Assembly (NCBI GenBank): GCA_016933315.1
Contig: JAFGBE010000057.1
Location: 1 to 27,533 of the forward strand
Direction: 5' to 3'
Source of the DNA: Candidatus Auribacterota bacterium
Lineage (GTDB): Bacteria > Auribacterota > UBA6266
DNA: 27,533 nt
The number at the start of each line of letters is the position of its first letter. Within the stretch, counting starts at the first letter, position 1. The notes below the pieces were generated by a model that worked only from the letters and a program-made list of their open reading frames with translations, had not been told where the DNA came from and did not search any database. The position numbers and the translations under genes are program-made. Of this stretch, positions 7,961-14,653 are shown in pieces.

Positions 7961-8906
7961 GGATATTTTCGAAACGGCCGTTGCCGAAGGGAAAAGAGAA
8001 GATCCCAGAGGGCAAAAAGGGATTATCGGAGCATTGAACAGGAAAAAATCCGAATACGAAGAATTATCTGCGGAGGAAAAAAAGCAATTCGATATGGAAA
8101 AGCTTTCGAATCCTTATTCTGACACAAGAATATTATACGGGAATCCCCTGACCGAGATTAAAAGGGTGATGATCGGCATCGACATTGAAGTTCCGGAGCT
8201 TATCCTGGCGGACCGGCTTTCGGAAAAGGGCAGAAAAATAGATTTGGTCATATCCCATCATCCCGAAGGAAAGGCCCTGGCATCCCTGTACGACGTTATG
8301 GGAATACATGCGGATGTCAACAGCATTGCGGGAATTCCTATCAATGTTTCCGAAGGCCTGATGGAAAAAAGGATTAAAGAGGTTGAGAGAAGGCTTCAGC
8401 CTGTGAACCATATGAGAGCTGTGGATGCGGCGCGGCTGCTTAAAATACCCTTTATGTGTATTCATACTGCGGCGGATAACCATGTGGTATCTTATCTTCA
8501 GAAAATATTCGACAGGGAAAAGCCTCAGACACTTAAATGTGTGATGGATATATTGAATAAGATTCCCGAATACAAAGAGGCGCAGAAAAACGGCGCGGGC
8601 CCGAAGATATTTGTCGGGAACCCCAAGAAACGCGCCGGCAGGGTATTTGTTGATATGACCGGAGGTACGGAAGGTTCAAAAGAAATAATACAGAAACTTG
8701 CCGATGCGGGAATAGGCACCCTGGTGGGCATGCATTTCAGCGAGGAACATGTAAAAGAAGCTGAAAAGCACCATGTCAATATGCTTGTAGCCGGACATAT
8801 TTCAAGCGATAATATCGGTTTAAACCTGCTGCTGGATAAACTTGTTGCAAAAGCCGGATTCGATATCGTCGAATGCTCGGGGTTCGTAAGAATCAAAAGA
8901 AAATAA
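7950..8906 (+). CDS. NIF3/DUF34-family metal-binding protein, divergent
   Basis: The 318-residue protein carries the metal-ligand landmarks of the NIF3 (YbgI/YqfO) family: the paired histidines ISHHPEG at 103-104, HTAAD with His172 and Asp176, and GHISSD with His283 and Asp287. In most family members the last ligand, four residues after the His, is Glu; here it is Asp. The 90-residue N-terminal region before the histidine pair is longer than in YbgI, and about 100 residues separate HTAAD from GHISSD. Family members form toroidal hexamers with a dimetal site and have an unsettled role. The dnaG-rpoD neighbours echo the dnaG-sigA-trmK-yqfO cluster of Bacillus. I am fairly sure of the family but not of the function. 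Confidence 0.75.
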   Translation: MKIKDIFETAVAEGKREDPRGQKGIIGALNRKKSEYEELSAEEKKQFDMEKLSNPYSDTRILYGNPLTEIKRVMIGIDIEVPELILADRLSEKGRKIDLVISHHPEGKALASLYDVMGIHADVNSIAGIPINVSEGLMEKRIKEVERRLQPVNHMRAVDAARLLKIPFMCIHTAADNHVVSYLQKIFDREKPQTLKCVMDILNKIPEYKEAQKNGAGPKIFVGNPKKRAGRVFVDMTGGTEGSKEIIQKLADAGIGTLVGMHFSEEHVKEAEKHHVNMLVAGHISSDNIGLNLLLDKLVAKAGFDIVECSGFVRIKRK

Positions 8907-8909
8907 TAC

Positions 8910-8931
8910 CAGCCGTTTAAGGCTGTTTATA
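8910..8931 (+). terminator. Weak hairpin after the NIF3-like gene
   Basis: CAGCC (8910-8914) and GGCTG (8921-8925) form a 5-bp stem with a 6-nt loop, followed by TTTATATTATT. It lies four bases after the stop codon. The U-tract is interrupted, so it is at best a leaky terminator before dnaG. Confidence 0.35.
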
Positions 8932-8968
8932 TTATTGATAAAGGCTTGACAGGTATAATAGGTGGACT

Positions 8969-10735
8969 ATGTCTTCGCGTATATTAAATGATAGTTTAAA
9001 GGAACAGGTTGCCGAAGCGAATGACATAGTTGAGGTGATCAGCGAATATATTCCCCTGAAAAAAGCGGGGAAGAATTACAAAGCCCGCTGCCCTTTTCAC
9101 AGCGAAAAGACGCCGTCTTTCTTTGTGAACAGGGAAAAACAGCTGTTCCATTGTTTCGGCTGCAAGGCATCAGGGGATGTTTTTTCTTTTGTAATGAAGT
9201 ATGAAAGTGTTGATTTCTTCTCGGCGCTCAAAAGGCTTGCAGAGAGGGTAAATATCCCTGTTGTCATCGATTCCGATAAGGGAGCCGACGGGGAAAAAGA
9301 AAGATTATATAAATTAAACGAAGAAGTAAGCAGATATTATCATCAGATATTGATAGAGCCGACATCCGCACCGCTGAGGGACTATTTATATAAAAGGGGG
9401 ATTGACGATGAGCAGATCAGGCTTTTCAAGATAGGTTATGCCCCGGATTCATGGGATGCCCTGCAGAGGTGGGCAAAGACAAGGCCCCTGTCCCAGGAGG
9501 ATATGGCCGCGCTTGGTTTGATAGTGAAGAGGGACTCTCAGAAGGGCTACTATGACAGGTTCCGCAAAAGGATTATGATTCCGATTGAAAATATTACCGG
9601 TAAAATTTCCGGTTTCGGAGGAAGAGTTACGGATAATGCTTCCGTTAAATATATGAACTCTCCTGAATCGCCGATATTTAACAAGGGCAATATCCTGTTT
9701 GGTCTTTTTCATTCAAGGGATTGTATTGCGAAGGAAGACAGCGCCGTTATAGTGGAGGGTTATTTTGATTTTTTCTCCCTTTTTTCGAGGGGGGTAAAGA
9801 ATGTTGTCGCATCTCTTGGCACTTCTTTTACCGAGAACCAGATAAAAACAATAAAGCGTTATACCGACAACATCGTAATGGCGTATGATTCTGATACAGC
9901 GGGACAGAAGGCATCCCTGAGGGCCCTGGAGGTTTTTCTGTCTAATGATATGTATGTAAAAGTGATGATTTTGCCAGCGGGGGAAGACCCCGACAGCTTT
10001 ATAAGAAAAAACGGGGAAGAAAAACTTCGCGAAAGATTAGACAGCGCTGTTGATATACTGGATTTCAATTACGGTCTTTTAACCGGGGAGAATGACATAT
10101 CGAGAGATGAAGGCAGGGTAAGGGTCGCGAAATCCATTATAGAGGCTATCAAGAAAGTCCCGTCTGCCATACGCAGGGATATCTATATTAAAAAATTTGC
10201 CGAGAAACTTATGGTAGACGAACATTTTTTCAGGGAAGAGATGCAGAAATTCCCGAATGAGTATTCAGAGGATGAAGATGCTTTTGAAGAGTCGGATATG
10301 GTTTCCGCCGAAGAAATGCTTCTTTATACCGCGCTTGAAGACCTGGAATGCGCGAAAATTCTGGCGGAAAACGACATAAACGGGCTGTTCAGCAGCCGGG
10401 AACAGCTGGAACTGGCGGGACAGATAGTCTCAGATTATCGCAAAGGCAGAAAGTTAGCGGGCTCCCGGATAAAAGGAGATAACAGAGAGAAGTTGATTAA
10501 AACCGCGGCGGGCATACTCATGAGGGGCTCATTCCATTCGATGGATAAATTAAGGGCGGCAAAAGATTGTTTGCGCAGGATCAGGTCGGAGAGCATCAAA
10601 AAACGCATTTCTGACATACAGCTGCAGATAAAGGCAGCCGAACGCAGGGGAGAATCGGACAAAGTCCAGAATCTTCTGAAGCTAATCCAGGACCTTAAAA
10701 AGAGCATGAATTCATTAATTCAGAAATCGGAGTAA
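8969..10735 (+). CDS. dnaG: DnaG, DNA primase
   Basis: The 588-residue primase has the full domain order. The N-terminal CHC2 zinc-binding domain has Cys41, His44, Cys62 and Cys65 (CPFHSEKTPSFF through FHCFGCKASGD). The RNA polymerase domain contains the TOPRIM fold, with the acidic Glu263 in VIVEGYFDFF and Asp307/Asp309 in MAYDSDTAGQ. A C-terminal helical, DnaB-interacting region follows. It makes the RNA primers for lagging-strand synthesis. AGGTGG ends three bases before the ATG, a close-set ribosome-binding site. rpoD follows after only 3 bp, the classical primase/sigma arrangement that ties replication to transcription, without rpsU upstream. Confidence 0.97.
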   Translation: MSSRILNDSLKEQVAEANDIVEVISEYIPLKKAGKNYKARCPFHSEKTPSFFVNREKQLFHCFGCKASGDVFSFVMKYESVDFFSALKRLAERVNIPVVIDSDKGADGEKERLYKLNEEVSRYYHQILIEPTSAPLRDYLYKRGIDDEQIRLFKIGYAPDSWDALQRWAKTRPLSQEDMAALGLIVKRDSQKGYYDRFRKRIMIPIENITGKISGFGGRVTDNASVKYMNSPESPIFNKGNILFGLFHSRDCIAKEDSAVIVEGYFDFFSLFSRGVKNVVASLGTSFTENQIKTIKRYTDNIVMAYDSDTAGQKASLRALEVFLSNDMYVKVMILPAGEDPDSFIRKNGEEKLRERLDSAVDILDFNYGLLTGENDISRDEGRVRVAKSIIEAIKKVPSAIRRDIYIKKFAEKLMVDEHFFREEMQKFPNEYSEDEDAFEESDMVSAEEMLLYTALEDLECAKILAENDINGLFSSREQLELAGQIVSDYRKGRKLAGSRIKGDNREKLIKTAAGILMRGSFHSMDKLRAAKDCLRRIRSESIKKRISDIQLQIKAAERRGESDKVQNLLKLIQDLKKSMNSLIQKSE

Positions 10736-10738
10736 AGG

Positions 10739-12370
10739 ATGAACAGAGAAGAAAGAAACCAGAAAATCAGGGAATTGATTAAAATCAGCAACGATAAGGG
10801 TTTTCTCACTTATGATGATATCAATAACGCTTTGCCGGATGAGACGATATCTTCGGATGAGATAGATTCTATATTGATCCTGTTAAGGGGAATGGATATT
10901 GAGATTGTAGATTCGCCCGACGCTTGCAGCAAAGAGCCATCGTGGGAAGAAGAACAGGAGAAGGAGAGAAAGCTTTCCAGGCTTGAGATACTTGATGATC
11001 CTGTGAGAATGTACCTTAAGCAGATGGGCCAGGTGCCGCTCCTGACAAGAGAACAGGAGATAGAGATATCCAAGAGGATTGAGCATGCTGAGGAAAATAT
11101 CAGGTCTATGATATTCCTGTTTCCCAATGTATGCAGGGAATTCGTCCTGTACGCCAAAAGGCTGCAGGCGGGCAAAGAAAGGTTTGACAGGATCGTAATA
11201 GAGAAAAAAGTTGCCAAACGCGAAGCATATTTGAGCAAAATAGACAGGACATGCAAGAACGCTGAAAAATGCGAAAAGGACATCCTGGAGATGGAAACCA
11301 GGATGAAAAAGAAAGTCTCGAAGAAAGAAAAAGAAAGAACAAAGAAAAAAATATCAAGACAGAAAGCAAAATTACTGGATATCCTGCAGAAATTTTATTT
11401 TAAACAGAGCACGATTGAGGAAATAGGGGAAAAAATCGAAGCCACATGCGATAAGATAAGGGCTGTCAGGAGAGTCATAAAGCAGCTCGAACATGAGCGC
11501 AAAACAAAGGAAAACAAAAAACGCGTTTCCAACGAGAGAAAGAAGATGAAGAGGCTTCAGGGCGCGGTGGGCATACCCATAGACCACTTCATAAATTTAT
11601 CTGATGAAATAAGCAAATGGCTGATAAAGGTTCATGATGCCAAAAGCGAGATGGTTGAAGCCAACCTGAGGCTTGTTATAAGCATAGCGAAAAAATATAC
11701 GAACAGGGGGCTTTCCTTTCTTGATTTGATACAGGAAGGCAATATGGGACTTATGAAAGCCGTGGATAAATTTGAGTATAAGAGGGGTTATAAGTTTTCA
11801 ACATATGCCACATGGTGGATCCGGCAGGCGATTACAAGGTCGATAGCCGACCAGGCAAGGACCATAAGGATACCTGTACATATGATTGAGACCATCAATA
11901 AACTTGTCAGGTCTTCAAAGAAGCTGGTGCAGGAGCACGGGCGCGAGCCTACCGTGGAAGAATTAGCCAGAGAGATGAAAGTGGGCGTTGAAAAAGTCCG
12001 TGGCATCCTGAAAATATCGCAGCATCCTATTTCCCTTCAGACACCGATCGGGGATAGCGAAGATTCTCACTTCGGGGATTTTATCGAAGATAAAGGCGCG
12101 GAATCGCCCTCCGACGCTACAGGCTATACTCTCTTAAGGGAACAGATAGAAGATGTCCTTAAAACACTTACGAAGAGAGAGGAGAGAGTACTGATGCTGA
12201 GGTTCGGCATAGGGGATTCTTCTCCGAAGACGCTGGAGGAAGTGGGAAAAATATTCGGGGTTACCAGGGAAAGAGTGCGCCAGATCGAAGCTAAAGCCAT
12301 AAGAAAAATGAGACATCCCATAAGAGCCAAGAAACTCCACGGTTTCCTTGAAGCGGAGGAAAACGAGTAA
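10739..12370 (+). CDS. rpoD: RpoD, primary sigma factor (sigma-70 family)
   Basis: The 543-residue group 1 sigma factor shows a short region 1.1 (residues 1-60) and region 1.2 (DDPVRMYLKQMGQVPLLTRE, from about 86). A non-conserved, Lys/Arg- and Glu-rich segment predicted as coiled coil follows (about 125-290). Region 2 (about 304-379) contains the -10 recognition and melting helix, with RGYKFSTYATWWIRQAI. Region 3 is next, then region 4 (about 472-527) with the -35 recognition helix VTRERVRQIEAKAIRK. It directs RNA polymerase to housekeeping promoters. The TTGACA/extended -10 sites elsewhere in this window fit these conserved recognition helices. It is co-transcribed with dnaG. Confidence 0.97.
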   Translation: MNREERNQKIRELIKISNDKGFLTYDDINNALPDETISSDEIDSILILLRGMDIEIVDSPDACSKEPSWEEEQEKERKLSRLEILDDPVRMYLKQMGQVPLLTREQEIEISKRIEHAEENIRSMIFLFPNVCREFVLYAKRLQAGKERFDRIVIEKKVAKREAYLSKIDRTCKNAEKCEKDILEMETRMKKKVSKKEKERTKKKISRQKAKLLDILQKFYFKQSTIEEIGEKIEATCDKIRAVRRVIKQLEHERKTKENKKRVSNERKKMKRLQGAVGIPIDHFINLSDEISKWLIKVHDAKSEMVEANLRLVISIAKKYTNRGLSFLDLIQEGNMGLMKAVDKFEYKRGYKFSTYATWWIRQAITRSIADQARTIRIPVHMIETINKLVRSSKKLVQEHGREPTVEELAREMKVGVEKVRGILKISQHPISLQTPIGDSEDSHFGDFIEDKGAESPSDATGYTLLREQIEDVLKTLTKREERVLMLRFGIGDSSPKTLEEVGKIFGVTRERVRQIEAKAIRKMRHPIRAKKLHGFLEAEENE

Positions 12371-12387
12371 ATAGGTTTTATTTATTA

Positions 12388-12415
12388 TTGACACATGTTT
12401 CTTATTTGATAAAAT
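12388..12415 (+). promoter_or_regulatory. Sigma-70 promoter of the CAU tRNA with extended -10
   Basis: TTGACA at 12388-12393, a 16-bp spacer and TAAAAT at 12410-12415 preceded by TGA (extended -10). The predicted start, near 12422, is about 15 nt before the mature tRNA 5' end. The site begins only 17 bp after the rpoD stop. Confidence 0.75.
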
Positions 12416-12436
12416 TTCATTTCGTTTCTTTTTGCG

Positions 12437-12513
<77 letters not shown>

Positions 12514-12595
12514 GTCCCGCCGAAGGCCCTTAAGAATCTGAAAAGATTCCAAGGATTTTAGTCCCGGGAATTTTACAAATTGCTCGGAGCGGGAC
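12514..12595. repeat. Folded, repeat-like element directly after the tRNA
   Basis: This segment begins at the base after the tRNA CCA. GTCCCGC (12514-12520) pairs with GCGGGAC (12589-12595). Inside, GAATCT-GAAA-AGATTC (12534-12549) is a perfect stem with a GNRA-type tetraloop, extended by CCTT/AAGG. AATTT/AAATT (12569-12581) forms a second hairpin. A second GTCCCG at 12561 can compete for the same CGGGAC. There is no U-tract, so it is not a standard terminator. It looks like a dispersed intergenic repeat or a small structured RNA; the window contains no second copy that I recognised. Confidence 0.5.
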
Positions 12596-12596
12596 A

Positions 12597-12670
12597 GAAC
12601 AATCGAGAATCGAACATTAGAACAATAGATAAAAATAAGATTTTTGATTGCGGCCCAATTTCTATTGCTC
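12597..12670. repeat. GAACAAT direct repeats with an inverted partner
   Basis: GAACAATCGA (12597-12606) and GAACAATAGA (12620-12629) are near-identical, with a partial copy GAACATTA between them. TCTATTGCTC (12661-12670) is the reverse complement of the second copy with one mismatch. Between these lies AAAAAT-aag-ATTTTT, a perfect small stem. Together with the preceding element this fills most of the 266-bp space between the tRNA and the next gene. I see no convincing coding sequence in it. Confidence 0.45.
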
Positions 12671-12718
12671 TCCTCCTGAGTCGGACAAGTTCCTGAAACC
12701 TTTCGCGCATATCTTTGC

Positions 12719-12747
12719 TTGACACCCCGTATGATTTCTTTTAGCAT
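12719..12747 (+). promoter_or_regulatory. Sigma-70 promoter of the zinc-ribbon gene
   Basis: TTGACA at 12719-12724 and TAGCAT at 12742-12747 are separated by 17 bp. The predicted start, near 12754, lies about 26 nt before the ATG at 12780, leaving room for the AAGGAGA ribosome-binding site. Confidence 0.6.
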
Positions 12748-12779
12748 TAATCTCTGCTATTTTGAAAAGGAGATCCGAA

Positions 12780-13484
12780 ATGTTGAATGAAATTGAAATT
12801 CTCCTGAAAGTCCAGGAAAAGGATTTAAAGATAATGGCTCTGGAATCCAGGCTGAAGGAGAACCCTGAAATAGTCAATAAAGCCAGGAATATGCTTAAAG
12901 ATGCGGAAAACGAGCTGAAAGAGAAGGAAAATCTTCATAAAAAACTTCAGGTTGAAAGAAAGAACAGCGAAATCCAGGTAGAGTCGAATAATGAAAAAAT
13001 AGCAAAATTGGATTCACAGGCCGGCAGCGTTAAGGATAATAAGACTTATAAAGCCATACAGGACGAGATCCTCAATCTTAAAGCCAGGATAAGCCTTATT
13101 GAAGATACGATGCTTGAAAACATGGAAAAATGCGATGAAATCAGTTCTCAGGCAAAAGATTTAAAAGAGAAGACGGCCCAGAGGAAAAAGGAATTGGAAG
13201 AAGCCGAGACAAAAGCGCAAAAAGAGAATCAGGACATAGAAAAGGAAATAAGGGATCTGAAAGACCTTAAATCTGAAATTGAGAAAAATCTGGGGCCGGA
13301 AATCCTTTCAAGGTATTACCGGTTGCTCAATAACAAGAAAGATGCCGTTGTTGTGCCTTCCAGGAACGGGTCCTGCGGAGGATGTTTTATGAGCCTGACG
13401 CCCCAATCTATAATGAAACTCAGGTCTGAGATGGAGATAGTTACGTGCGAGAGCTGCCAGAGGATTCTTTACTGGGAATCCTGA
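12780..13484 (+). CDS. Coiled-coil/C4 zinc-ribbon protein (COG1579-like)
   Basis: I chose the ATG at 12780 because AAGGAGA lies seven bases upstream; a TTG six codons earlier would put that ribosome-binding site inside the gene. The 234-residue protein is almost all charged heptad-type coiled coil (about 5-175), with the family turn VKDNKTYKAIQDEI. It ends in a zinc ribbon with Cys199/Cys202 (CGGC) and Cys223/Cys226 (CESC). This matches the COG1579 family of predicted nucleic-acid-binding proteins. Their function is not established, though they often lie next to NIF3 genes and rnpB. Here rnpB follows directly and a NIF3-like gene is 4 kb upstream. Confidence 0.85.
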   Translation: MLNEIEILLKVQEKDLKIMALESRLKENPEIVNKARNMLKDAENELKEKENLHKKLQVERKNSEIQVESNNEKIAKLDSQAGSVKDNKTYKAIQDEILNLKARISLIEDTMLENMEKCDEISSQAKDLKEKTAQRKKELEEAETKAQKENQDIEKEIRDLKDLKSEIEKNLGPEILSRYYRLLNNKKDAVVVPSRNGSCGGCFMSLTPQSIMKLRSEMEIVTCESCQRILYWES

Positions 13485-13489
13485 TTTTA

Positions 13490-13498
13490 TGATATAAT
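13490..13498 (+). promoter_or_regulatory. Extended -10 promoter element for rnpB
   Basis: TGATATAAT at 13490-13498 contains a perfect TATAAT with the extended TGN element and starts five bases after the zinc-ribbon stop. No good -35 is present at the expected distance, which extended -10 promoters can tolerate. Initiation near 13505 would give a 5' leader of about 34 nt before helix P1. A second, weaker TATATT at 13523-13528 would place the start right at P1. Confidence 0.5.
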
Positions 13499-13538
13499 GC
13501 GTATATAAGGTTCTTTGTTAAGTATATTTTTGATTTTT

Positions 13539-14020
13539 CCGACCGGTCGGATAGTCGCTCTCTGCGATAAAAGGACCAATCCGTGTTAAATTTTATGTTT
13601 TCTTTTATCCTGAGAGAGGAAAGTCTGAACTCCGAAGAGCGGGATGCTGGGTAAAGCCCAGGGGGTGTGAAAGCCCACGGAAAGTGCAACAGAAAACATA
13701 CCGCCCCCATACTTATTTTCAAAGCAGGAGATCCTCCGGGATTCCTCAGGCGGGGAAAATATAGAGGGGGTAAGGGTGAAAAGGCGAGGTAAGAGCTCAC
13801 CGCTCCGGTGGCGACACCGGAGGCAGTGTAAACCCCATCCGGAGCAAGGCCGAATAGGGCACACTAGGGTTGCTCGCCCTGTGCCGGGTTGGCCGCATGA
13901 GCGTATAGGTAACTGTACGCCAAGAGGAATGACTATCGCCCCCCGTATTTTTATGCGTATTGCTCCACAACTTCCAGATATTGTAGGGGGGTAACAGAAT
14001 TCAGCTTATGAACCGGTCGG
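13539..14020 (+). ncRNA. rnpB: RNase P RNA (bacterial type)
   Basis: The RNA matures the 5' ends of tRNAs. Conserved blocks appear in order: GAGGAAAGTC (13616-13625), ACAGAAA (13689-13695), GTAAGGGTGAAAAGG, GGTAAGAGCTCACCG, GAGCAAGGCCGAATAGGG (from 13842), AGAGGAATGACTATCGCCC, and the terminal ACAGAAT-TCAGCTTAT. Helix P1 is CCGACCGGT (13539-13547) with ACCGGTCGG (14012-14020). A long P3 uses GATAAAAG and CTTTTATC. At about 480 nt it is longer than the E. coli RNA, partly from an extended helix: CCCCC (13704-13708) with GGGGG (13766-13770), plus TATTTTC with GAAAATA. The usual GGCTTA near the 3' end reads AGCTTA. Ends are set from P1. Open frames over this region are spurious. Confidence 0.96.
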
Positions 14021-14029
14021 ATTTTTTTT
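14012..14029 (+). terminator. T-tract terminator of rnpB
   Basis: The 3' strand of helix P1 is followed after one A by eight T residues (14022-14029). P1 pairing with the 5' end, or the small TTCA-gctta-TGAA hairpin just upstream, could supply the stem. The position right at the RNA end supports termination here. Confidence 0.55.
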
Positions 14030-14125
14030 GCTTTTTCCAGCTATCTTTTTTAAAACCCCTCCACTTTTAGCTTCATATTTCTATTTCATGACGAGAAAAA
14101 ATATCTTGTTTTTTCAAAAAAATCC

Positions 14126-14154
14126 TTGACATATTGCCCTTCCGGTAGTAAATT
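14126..14154 (+). promoter_or_regulatory. Sigma-70 promoter of the dcw cluster
   Basis: A perfect TTGACA at 14126-14131 and TAAATT at 14149-14154 are separated by 17 bp. The predicted start near 14161 places the three MraZ boxes within the first bases of the transcript. No internal terminator is visible from here to the end of murC, so this is probably the main promoter for about 13 kb. Confidence 0.72.
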
Positions 14155-14163
14155 TATACCAGA

Positions 14164-14189
14164 GTGGAGCAAAGTGGAGTAAAGTGGGG
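14164..14189 (+). promoter_or_regulatory. Three tandem MraZ-binding boxes
   Basis: GTGGAG (14164), GTGGAG (14174) and GTGGGG (14184) recur at exactly 10-bp spacing, each separated by a 4-nt CAAA or TAAA linker. MraZ is known to bind direct TGGGN-type repeats about 10 bp apart upstream of its own gene. The last box ends five bases before the mraZ ATG, so it also occupies the ribosome-binding-site position. This suggests autoregulation of the cluster. Confidence 0.85.
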
Positions 14190-14194
14190 TCAAT

Positions 14195-14644
14195 ATGTTT
14201 TGGGGCGAATATTTTCATACGGTTGATGAAAAGGGAAGAATCATAATTCCTTCCAAATTCAGGAATATACTTGAAAATAAGTATATCGAGAGATTTGTGA
14301 TATTAAAATGGCCTGACGGATGTATTGCCGTTTTTACAGAGCAGGGATTTGACAAGGACGTAAAGAAACCCCTCCAGAAATCCTCATGGGCAAAAGCTTC
14401 ATCCAGGGATATTAACAGGGCGCTGGGCGCCACGGTATCCTTTGCCGACTGTGACAGCCAGGGAAGGATAAATATCTCGCAAAAGCTTCTTGACAGCGCT
14501 TCCATAAAAAAAGATGTGGCGATAATAGGAACGGGAAACCACTTTGAAATATGGGATAAAGATGTGTGGTCGAACAGGCAGAAAGAAATAAAGATAGAAG
14601 AGCTTTTGGAAAAAATCGCAGATAGTTTTGAGCAAGAAGAGTAA
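14195..14644 (+). CDS. mraZ: MraZ, transcriptional regulator of the dcw cluster
   Basis: The 149-residue protein has two AbrB/SpoVT-like half-domains, each with the MraZ signature: FHTVDEKGRIIIPSKFR near the N-terminus and ADCDSQGRINISQKLL in the second half. MraZ forms ring-shaped oligomers, binds tandem repeats upstream of its gene and controls its own cluster. Exactly such repeats lie immediately upstream at 14164-14189. It is the first gene of the cluster; rsmH follows after 9 bp. A typical dedicated Shine-Dalgarno is missing, and GGGG of the third box probably serves. Confidence 0.96.
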   Translation: MFWGEYFHTVDEKGRIIIPSKFRNILENKYIERFVILKWPDGCIAVFTEQGFDKDVKKPLQKSSWAKASSRDINRALGATVSFADCDSQGRINISQKLLDSASIKKDVAIIGTGNHFEIWDKDVWSNRQKEIKIEELLEKIADSFEQEE

Positions 14645-14653
14645 AGGTTATGA

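Noticed and set aside
8946..8959. TTGACA followed by TATAAT upstream of dnaG as a promoter
   Set aside because: The two hexamers are only 2 bp apart. The TATAAT lacks a -35 at proper spacing and would start the transcript at about 8966, cutting off the AGGTGG ribosome-binding site.
12762..12779. TTG start six codons upstream for the zinc-ribbon protein
   Set aside because: The AAGGAGA ribosome-binding site lies inside these codons and is correctly spaced for the ATG at 12780.
13776..13994. Open frames within rnpB on both strands
   Set aside because: The region is clearly RNase P RNA, with its conserved blocks in order; the frames are coincidental.
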